A stretch of DNA of 18,999 bases from Sphingomonadales bacterium (lineage in GTDB: Bacteria > Pseudomonadota > Alphaproteobacteria > Sphingomonadales > Sphingomonadaceae). Of this stretch, positions 10,953 to 16,452 are shown piece by piece. A program made the position numbers and the translations under genes. Positions within the stretch are counted from its first letter, which is position 1. Each line of letters opens with the position of its first letter. Location: NCBI GenBank assembly GCA_025360285.1, contig JANYCM010000221.1, positions 1 to 18,999 of the forward strand, written 5' to 3'. Under the pieces are notes generated by a model that saw only the letters and a list, made by a program, of their open reading frames with translations, did not search any database and was not told the DNA's origin.

Positions 10953-11555
10953 CTAAACAAACCGCGCCTTGGCCCGCCCGTGCCAGGCGGCAAAATCGGC
11001 GCATTCCGCCGGTGCCCGCACCTCGATCCAGTCGGCAAAATCGACAATCGTCAGCAGCGCGATATCGGCCATGGTGGCGCGGTCACCCGCCAGCCATTCC
11101 CGGCCCGCCAATTGCTTGTCGAACCAGCGAAACGCCGCGGTCGCCGTGCCGCGCGCCGCTTCGGCGATCGCTGGCACCTGGGTGAACATTTTCGCCGTAA
11201 ACGGATGGCCATGCACCCAGGCCTGGCCGACGGCGGTGCCAAGCTGGGTTTCCACCCGGCGCGTCCACATATCGGTTTCGGCGCGTTCAAAGGCCGTGCT
11301 GCCGAACAGCGGCGGTTCGGGGTGGAGTTCATCGAGATAGCGGCAGATGGCAATGGTTTCGGCGATGACCCGGCCGTCATCCAGTTCCAGAAATGGCACC
11401 TGGCCGCGCGGATTCTTGGCCAGATAGGCCGGCCCCTTGTGTTCGCCCTTGAACATGTCGAGTTCGGTCATCGGCAGATCGATGCCCTTGGCGCGCGCGA
11501 AGATATTGACACGGCGCGGGTTCGGCGCCGGCTCGGCTGCGGTCCACAACATCAT
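10953..11555 (-). CDS. Glutathione S-transferase family protein
   Basis: The 200-residue cytosolic protein is predicted to conjugate or otherwise use glutathione in detoxification; its substrate is unknown. The N-terminal thioredoxin-like domain (about 1-80) has PNPRRVNIFARAKGI, the cis-proline motif QVPFLEL (52-58) and the glutathione gamma-glutamyl-binding stretch AETIAICRYL (65-74). The helical C-terminal domain contains the N-capping box region GDRATMADIAL (157-167). ATG at 11555 is preceded on the minus strand by GGGGGGAAAA. It is divergent from the light-harvesting genes and sits directly upstream of the DUF6434-like gene. Confidence 0.92.
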   Translation of the reverse strand: MMLWTAAEPAPNPRRVNIFARAKGIDLPMTELDMFKGEHKGPAYLAKNPRGQVPFLELDDGRVIAETIAICRYLDELHPEPPLFGSTAFERAETDMWTRRVETQLGTAVGQAWVHGHPFTAKMFTQVPAIAEAARGTATAAFRWFDKQLAGREWLAGDRATMADIALLTIVDFADWIEVRAPAECADFAAWHGRAKARFV

Positions 11556-11654
11556 GGCATTTTCCCCCCGGTCATCGTGATTTGGACCAGCCTAGGCCGG
11601 CTCCGGCCCGGCTGGCAATGCCACCGCACCTTTGAAAACAATTCGCTGGCCATG

Positions 11655-11672
11655 TGTCGCGGCGAATTGACA
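11655..11672. promoter_or_regulatory. PpsR/CrtJ-type operator, site 1
   Basis: A perfect TGT-N12-ACA palindrome, the consensus of the redox- and light-responsive repressor PpsR (CrtJ). It covers the -35 element of the promoter at 11667-11694. A separate 7-bp inverted repeat (AATTCGC at 11640-11646, GCGAATT at 11662-11668) overlaps it on the upstream side. Confidence 0.78.
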
Positions 11673-11694
11673 CGGTCAACTGTCACGATAAAAT
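11667..11694 (+). promoter_or_regulatory. Sigma-70-like promoter of pucBA
   Basis: A consensus -35 TTGACA (11667-11672) is separated by 16 bp from TAAAAT (11689-11694). The first operator covers the -35 and the second covers the -10, so bound repressor would exclude RNA polymerase. The predicted start near 11701 leaves a leader of about 165 nt before pucB. Confidence 0.75.
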
Positions 11695-11698
11695 GACA
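11681..11698. promoter_or_regulatory. PpsR/CrtJ-type operator, site 2
   Basis: A second perfect TGT-N12-ACA palindrome, 8 bp after the first. In Rhodobacter, CrtJ binds such paired sites 7-8 bp apart cooperatively, as at bchC. This one spans the -10 element TAAAAT. Confidence 0.8.
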
Positions 11699-11864
11699 CT
11701 GGCACGGGTTGGTGTGGGATTCTTTCGTCCCTGTCTCGGTTTGACAGCCATTCTTCCTGTGTTTCGAAGGACTTGTCGCCGCAAGGTGGCCGGCCCGACA
11801 TGGCGAGGGGGGAGTTTGTCCCGCGGCATGATGGTTGTTGAAAACTTCATGGGAGAGATATGCC

Positions 11865-12017
11865 ATGGCAGATGATGATAAAACCTACCCGACGGGGTTG
11901 ACCCCGAAGGAAGCCGAAGAAATCCAGGCAGGCCTGATGTGGGGTACCCGCATCTTCTTCGCCATCGCGGTCTTCGCGCACATCCTGGCGTATATCTATA
12001 CGCCCTGGTTGCATTGA
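11865..12017 (+). CDS. pucB: Light-harvesting LH2-type beta polypeptide
   Basis: The 50-residue inner-membrane protein binds bacteriochlorophyll a as the outer-ring subunit of an antenna complex. ATG at 11865 follows GGGAGAG by a short gap and gives the conserved N-terminus. Its last 41 residues line up without gaps with the beta subunit of Rhodoblastus acidophilus LH2 as I recall it, sharing GTR, AH, LA and the exact end TPWLH. The B850 ligand is the His in FAHILA (equivalent to beta-His30). The LH2-typical Arg in WGTRIF (beta-Arg20) is present. The residue equivalent to beta-His12 is Gln (motif EEIQ), which is unusual in any LH beta chain. One transmembrane helix covers about residues 27-47. 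pucA follows after 16 bp. Confidence 0.93.
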   Translation: MADDDKTYPTGLTPKEAEEIQAGLMWGTRIFFAIAVFAHILAYIYTPWLH

Positions 12018-12033
12018 TAGGGGGGACTGAAAG

Positions 12034-12243
12034 ATGAAAGAAGGTCGTATCTGGCTGTATGTCAGCCCCACCGTCGGCATTCCGCTGTTCTTCCTGGCGT
12101 TTGTCACCGCCGCGCTGCTCGTGCACGCGTCGATCCTGACGAACACCACCTGGTTCGCCGGGTATTGGGAAGGCGGCGCCAAGGCCAAGGTCATGGCACC
12201 GGCGGCCCCTGCCGCCGTGCCAGCCGCAGCACCTGCTGCCTGA
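12034..12243 (+). CDS. pucA: Light-harvesting LH2-type alpha polypeptide with Ala/Pro-rich tail
   Basis: The 69-residue inner-ring antenna subunit starts MKEGRIW, close to the LH2 alpha start MNQGKIW, where the initiating Met provides the B800 ligand. It has the motif IGIP-type turn (VGIP, 14-17), the B850 ligand His31 in LLVHASIL, and TTWFAGYW at 38-45. The Tyr44-Trp45 pair that hydrogen-bonds the B850 acetyl groups in LH2 is kept, which argues against LH1. Residues 1-48 are colinear with the Rhodoblastus LH2 alpha chain. The last 20 or so residues are an Ala/Pro/Lys extension. The ribosome site GGGGGGA lies upstream of ATG 12034. It is co-transcribed with pucB. Confidence 0.94.
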   Translation: MKEGRIWLYVSPTVGIPLFFLAFVTAALLVHASILTNTTWFAGYWEGGAKAKVMAPAAPAAVPAAAPAA

Positions 12244-12252
12244 CGCCTTTCG

Positions 12253-12268
12253 CCGGGCCTTGGCCCGG
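12253..12268 (+). other. GC-rich stem-loop just after pucA
   Basis: A perfect 7-bp inverted repeat (CCGGGCC/GGCCCGG) with a 2-nt spacer lies 10 bp after the pucA stop. It has no T run, so it may act as a 3'-stabilising hairpin of the pucBA mRNA, as hairpins after LH genes do in Rhodobacter. Confidence 0.45.
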
Positions 12269-12281
12269 TGATACGCAACAG

Positions 12282-12313
12282 AAAGGCCGGAACCGCAAGG
12301 TTTCGGCCTTTTT
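12282..12313 (+). terminator. Intrinsic terminator of the pucBA operon
   Basis: A 13-bp stem (12282-12294 with 12299-12311, one G-T wobble) is closed by a GCAA tetraloop and overlaps a TTTTT run at 12309-12313. It lies between two convergent operons. On the other strand the stem is also followed by a T-rich stretch, so it could act on pucC too. Confidence 0.85.
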
Positions 12314-12333
12314 CTGTTTGGGGAAAGTGGTTC

Positions 12334-13770
12334 TTACGCCCCCACCGCCACCGGCCGCGCCCCGCGCAGCAACGGCAGCATCGCCGCCAGCGTGATAAGC
12401 AACAGCCCCACCTCCAGCGCATAGACGATGACATAGCCTGCCGCCTGGGCGTTCCACAGGCCAAAGCCGCCGCCGCGGCTGCCGACATCGCGGATGATGC
12501 CGCCCATCGCGGCGCCCAGCCCGGCCGCGGTAGCCTGCACCGCGCCCCAACTCCCCAGCGCCAGCCCGACTTGCTCGCGCGGCGCAAAATTCATCGTCGC
12601 GGTCAGCGTGCCATGGCCGAACAGGCCGGCGCAGAAACCAATCAGCAGCACGCCGGTCACGAACATCATGGTCGATTGCTGGGGCGCGGCAAAGATCACC
12701 ATCAGGAACGCCGGAATGCCGACCAACGCGCCGATGGTCGCCATCCGGAACGGATCAAACCCGCGGCTGAGAATGCGGGAGGCCAGCGCAAAGCCCAGCA
12801 AGCCGCCGCCCGCGAACGTCGCCGTCAGCTTGGTGGTATCAGCCACCGTCAGCCCCAGCACCTGGCCGCCATAGGGTTCCAGCAGGATATCCTCCATGCT
12901 GAACGCCAGCGTGCCCAGCCCGATGGCGATCAACCGGCGCAGCGCCTGGGGCTGGGCGATGTAACGATCCCAGGATTCGCGAAAGCGGGGCGGCGCCGGC
13001 GGTGCGGCCACGATCCGGTTGACCTGGCGTTTCTCCTGTTTCCACAGCGCCTTGAAATTAAGGACGATGGTGACGACCGCCGACCCCTGGATGACCTGGA
13101 CCAGGCGCCCGCCGGTGAAATTGACCAGCAGCGCGCCGAACACCAGCGCTGCCACGATCATGCCGAGCAGCAGCATGACATACATCAGCCCGACGACATT
13201 GGGCTGCGATTCAAGCGGCGCCTGGTCGGTGGCCAGTGCCAGTCCGACGGTCTGGGTGGTATGCATGCCCGCCCCCACCAGCAGGAAGGCGATGGCGGCA
13301 CTGGCCTGGCCGACCCAGGCCGGGGCATTGCCCGATTGCCCGGCGCCGGCGAGCACCAGCAGCGCAAAGGGCATGATCGCCAGCCCGCCGAACTGCACCA
13401 TGGTGCCGCGAAAGATGAACGGCACCCGCCGCCAGCCCAGCGCCGAGATATGTGTATCGGATTTGAAGCCGATGATGGTGCGGAACGGCGCAAACAATAA
13501 AGGCAGCGACAGCATGACGCCGACCAGCGAAGCCGGCACCTCAAGCTCCACGATCATCACCCGGTTCAGCGTGCCGACCAGCAGCACCAGCGACATGCCG
13601 ACCGACACCTGGATCAGCGACAGGCGCAGCAGTTTTGACAGCGGCAGTTCGGGACTGGCGGCATCGGCAAAGGGCAGGAAACGCGTGCCCCAGCCCATCC
13701 AGACATTCATGATGCGGCGGTTGACCCGCCCCATGGGTTTCGCACCCGTTTCCCCACCCATCGCGACCAT
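12334..13770 (-). CDS. pucC: PucC/LhaA-family light-harvesting complex assembly protein
   Basis: The product (478 residues from the ATG at 13770) is a polytopic inner-membrane protein of the BCH/PucC branch of the major facilitator superfamily, required for assembling LH2 or LH1. Diagnostic stretches are FLPFADAASPELPLSKLLRL, VGTLNRVMIVELEVPASLVG, and GWRRVPFIFRGTMVQFGG. About 12 hydrophobic helices are visible. A longer frame opens with TTG at 13815, but the ATG at 13770 has AGGGG just upstream and is nearer the conserved region; ATGs at 13761 and 13734 are also possible. It is convergent with pucBA, unlike the Rhodobacter pucBAC order. PucC versus LhaA cannot be settled by eye; adjacency to LH2 genes favours PucC. 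Confidence 0.9.
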   Translation of the reverse strand: MVAMGGETGAKPMGRVNRRIMNVWMGWGTRFLPFADAASPELPLSKLLRLSLIQVSVGMSLVLLVGTLNRVMIVELEVPASLVGVMLSLPLLFAPFRTIIGFKSDTHISALGWRRVPFIFRGTMVQFGGLAIMPFALLVLAGAGQSGNAPAWVGQASAAIAFLLVGAGMHTTQTVGLALATDQAPLESQPNVVGLMYVMLLLGMIVAALVFGALLVNFTGGRLVQVIQGSAVVTIVLNFKALWKQEKRQVNRIVAAPPAPPRFRESWDRYIAQPQALRRLIAIGLGTLAFSMEDILLEPYGGQVLGLTVADTTKLTATFAGGGLLGFALASRILSRGFDPFRMATIGALVGIPAFLMVIFAAPQQSTMMFVTGVLLIGFCAGLFGHGTLTATMNFAPREQVGLALGSWGAVQATAAGLGAAMGGIIRDVGSRGGGFGLWNAQAAGYVIVYALEVGLLLITLAAMLPLLRGARPVAVGA

Positions 13771-13873
13771 CCACCCCTGCCAGTCACAGCCATTTTTGCG
13801 TCGTAACCGCGACAAAGCGCCGCCGCTAGTCTGAAGATGATGATTGAACCGGGCGGCGGGCTTTTACAAGGGT

Positions 13874-13912
13874 TGGATGCGGCGGCTGGATACGGCGGTT
13901 GGATGCGGCCGC
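13874..13912 (+). repeat. Three 13-bp tandem repeats in the pucC-JmjC intergenic region
   Basis: Three consecutive 13-bp units of the form TGGAT(G/A)CGGCGGC occur between the divergent pucC and JmjC genes. The second and third units differ from the first at one or two bases. They lie in the shared upstream region, about 100 bp from either start, and could be a repeated binding site or simple slippage. Confidence 0.7.
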
Positions 13913-13971
13913 CGGTCGCCGGAATACGCCATAAATTTGCCAATGCTGCCGACCGGCCTTTATGACGGGCC

Positions 13972-15181
13972 ATGGACCTTGCCGCGCTGATCGCCCCCGT
14001 CACCGTTGACGATTTCACCCGCGACTTTTTCGGCCAGGCGCCCCTGCACGTGCCGGCGACGCCGGGGCGGCGCAAGGCTCCGCTCGATTGGCCGCGGCTG
14101 ACCGAATTGCTGGCGATCGCGCCGCACTGGACGCCGGGCAACATCAGCCTGATCCTGAACCGCCGGCCCGTGGCGCCGGAATTCTACTTTGACGAGGTGC
14201 TGACCCTGGCGGGCCCGGTGCAGCTTGCCGACCCGGCCAAGGTCGAAATGTTCCTGACCATGGGTGCCAGCCTGGTCGGCAATGATGTGGATGCCATCGC
14301 GCCCGAACTGCGTGACATCACCCTGGCACTGGGCGGGCATTTCGCGGCGCTCGCCAATGCCAATGTCTATGCCTCCTTCAAGGGCGTGCAGGGCTTTGCG
14401 ACGCATTATGACCTGCACGATGTTTTCGCCGTGCAATGCGCCGGCGAAAAGATCTGGCACCTTTACGCCAACCGCGCCGTCAACCCGGTGGCGCCGCTGG
14501 CGACGGGCGGCGACGCGGCGCAGGCCCAGATCGACGCGGCGAGGGGCCCGCTGGTGGCGACGGTGAGGATGCGGCCGGGGGATGTGCTGTACCTGCCGCG
14601 CGGCATCTATCATGACGCACTGGCGACCGATGCCGCCTCGCTGCACGTCACCGTCTCGCTGGCACCGCATTCGGGGGAGGCTGTCCTGCACCTGCTACAG
14701 GCGGCGGCCTTGCGCGACCCGGCGATGCGCGCCTGGCTGCCCGATGGGCGCGGCGATCCGGCGGCGCTGGCGGCGCATCTGCGGGGCTGGCGGCGCGGCT
14801 GGCGGCGATTGTGGCGAGCCCCGGCTTTCGCGACGAAGTCATCGATGCACAGCGGGCCCGGCCGGGGCATCGCCACACCGTGCGGCTGCCCGCCACACCG
14901 TGCGGCTGCCCGCCCCACCCGTCACGGCGAGCTATGCGCGCAGCGAGAGGGCGGCAACGGTAGAACGCGCGGCCGAAGGTGCCGCGCTGGTGATCGGTGC
15001 CGGGCGCACACCGCTGGGGTTGGCCTTTGCGGTGGCAGAATATGCGCTGTCACGGCCGGCGTTTTCCGCCGCCGAACTGGCAGCGCGTTTTCCGCATGTG
15101 CCGCCGGCCGAGCAGGCAGCGCTGATTGCGATGTTGGAAGCGGCCGGGCTGGTGACGCGCTATGTGCCGCAGTTGGGGTAG
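13972..15181 (+). pseudogene. JmjC/cupin-type oxygenase, disrupted in its C-terminal part
   Basis: The N-terminal 272 residues read as an Fe(II)/2-oxoglutarate oxygenase of the bacterial ribosomal-oxygenase (YcfD-like) type. The iron triad is visible as H145 and D147 in FATHYDLHD and H214 in YLPRGIYHD. At the GGGG run 14783-14786 one base appears missing: the matching protein sequence (LAARLAAIVASPGFRDEVID) continues in another frame. A 20-bp tandem duplication at 14871-14914 then shifts the frame again, and the winged-helix-like end (about 14915-15181, AFAVAEYALSR, FSAAELAARF, AGLVTRY) is in the third frame, ending at 15181. Undoing both changes gives about 396 residues, normal for the family. 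As it stands the first frame runs on to 15636 as an unrelated tail. It could be a pseudogene, a phase-variable gene, or contain assembly errors. Confidence 0.75.
14871..14914 (+). repeat. 20-bp tandem duplication inside the JmjC gene
   Basis: Positions 14871-14890 are repeated exactly at 14891-14910, with four more matching bases to 14914. Removing one copy joins RHTVRLPA smoothly to PPVTASYARSERAATV in the frame of the downstream part, so the duplication is a recent frameshifting event. Confidence 0.92.
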
Positions 15182-15556
15182 GGGCAATTGCTGTTTGGTC
15201 GACCAAGCTCAACTCCCTCTCCGCAGCCGTTGGGCGACGCGAAGTGTCTACGGGGCGGGAGTTGGTTTCGCCTAACGGCAAGCGAGCCCAGGTCTTGGAC
15301 GGTAAAGCCGCAGGTTCGCATTCTCCCCAATTTCGGCCGCTCAGCGGCGTTCTGCCGATCCCCAAGACCGGACATCAATTCATCATCCGGCGACGACGCT
15401 TTAGCGACTGGCTCTGGGACGTTTCAGCCATTTCTGAGCTATCAGCCATCCCCGTTTACGAGTTCACGACGAGGCGACGCACATGCCTATTCAGGCAATT
15501 GCCGCCGGGCGTAAACAGCGGAATATGCAACCACAATGTATTTTGGGGTGTTTGCC
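15182..15556. other. AT-richer intergenic stretch with no convincing gene
   Basis: The 375 bases are visibly less GC-rich than the flanks. Short frames on both strands show no family motif, no codon bias like the neighbours and no good ribosome site. Visible structures are a short hairpin GCCGCT-C-AGCGGC at 15336-15348, a TGCCT-ATTC-AGGCA hairpin at 15484-15497 and the palindrome GGCAATTGCC at 15494-15503. A weak promoter (TTGCCG at 15499, GAATAT at 15521, 16-bp spacer) could serve the next gene. Confidence 0.5.
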
Positions 15557-16297
15557 ATGCGTGTTTTCAAACAGATTCTGGTCGGCGGTGCGCTTGTGGC
15601 GGCAATGCCGGCGGCGGCCAGTGTCTATGCCGTTGACGGCAATGGCCTGCCTTCGACCAGCGCCGCCAATGCCGCCTCGATCACCACTGGCCCAAGCGGC
15701 GCGGTGCTGACCGCCCATGCCAGTGGCGGCGGCCAGGCCCAGGCGCTGCTCGTCTATAGTTTTCACCTCGGCGTCGGTTCGTCAGGCAACATATCGCCCG
15801 GCCAGTTGCTCACCGTGCCGCTGACCATCAGCTTTGCCAGCTATGCCCAGATCGGCGGCGGCAATGATTTCCGCCAGGCCTATACCTCGCTTGATGTGTC
15901 GTCCTTTGATGGCACCAACTTCGATTTCACCCAGGATTGCGAAGGCGATTTTGGCGTCTGCGGCGCGACAGGGCCGATGACCAGCAATTTCGATTATCAC
16001 TATGCCTTTCTCAGCAACGGCGGCCAGTTGACCACGGCGCCGGACATTCAGGTGACCATGCAGGCCTATGCCTCGGGATCACTCGCCGATGCCTGGATCG
16101 ATCCGGTGATCACCATCAACACCAATGCGCCGGGCGGCGCCCAATTCGCCGACTGGACGATTTCCGGCGGCGCTGTGACGCCGGCGACAACGGTCGGCGG
16201 CGTGCCGGAACCGGAAAGCTGGGCGCTGCTGCTGGTCGGGCTGGGCGGCATTGGCGCGGTGCAGCGGCGCGCGCGGCGGGGTTTTGCCGCGGCCTGA
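15557..16297 (+). CDS. Secreted PEPxxWA-CTERM protein of unknown function
   Basis: I do not recognise the main domain. The 246-residue product has a signal peptide (about 1-22, ending AAAS) and a Gly/Ser/Thr-rich, beta-strand-like body of about 190 residues with one Cys pair in DCEGDFGVC. It ends in VPEPESWALLLVGLGGIG (216-233) plus the basic tail QRRARR. The PEP motif, hydrophobic helix and basic end form the PEPxxWA sorting signal also seen in the protein encoded at 29-1264. ATG at 15557 is preceded by TGGGGTG about nine bases upstream; an earlier in-frame ATG at 15536 would disrupt the signal peptide. Such proteins are thought to be exported and processed by an exosortase, often with exopolysaccharide. 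No exosortase gene is in the window. Confidence 0.85.
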   Translation: MRVFKQILVGGALVAAMPAAASVYAVDGNGLPSTSAANAASITTGPSGAVLTAHASGGGQAQALLVYSFHLGVGSSGNISPGQLLTVPLTISFASYAQIGGGNDFRQAYTSLDVSSFDGTNFDFTQDCEGDFGVCGATGPMTSNFDYHYAFLSNGGQLTTAPDIQVTMQAYASGSLADAWIDPVITINTNAPGGAQFADWTISGGAVTPATTVGGVPEPESWALLLVGLGGIGAVQRRARRGFAAA

Positions 16298-16452
16298 CCG
16301 GCGATCACCCCGGAATCCCCGGCCAGCATACCCTGATCTCCGGCTGCGCTACCGGCCGAATCCCCGTGGCATACCGTAAACTTGCCTGAAAACTACTTCA
16401 AAAACCCCGTCAAACCCTGCATGGTGAAGGCCTTAGCGAAAAAGGCCGGGCC

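Noticed and set aside
11667..11679. TTGAC-N3-GTCAA palindrome as an FNR-type site
   Set aside because: FNR/FnrL sites need TTGAT-N4-ATCAA; spacing and bases differ, and the symmetry is explained by the nested PpsR sites.
11829..11875. Short open frame overlapping the pucB start as a leader peptide
   Set aside because: It has no clear ribosome site and shows no amino-acid bias typical of attenuator leaders. It is mentioned only as a possibility in the leader finding.
11865..12243. Calling the antenna pair pufBA (LH1)
   Set aside because: No pufL/pufM follow, and the alpha Tyr44-Trp45 pair, the GTR motif and the TPWLH end all match LH2.
12268..13500. 410-residue plus-strand frame opposite pucC
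   Set aside because: Low-complexity Arg/Gln/His-rich translation, antisense to a clear 12-helix transporter-family protein.
15248..15330. tRNA-like sequence with a GGTTCGCATTC element near 15313
   Set aside because: The putative acceptor and T stems do not pair properly, and there is no CCA or recognisable anticodon arm. At best it is a degraded relic.
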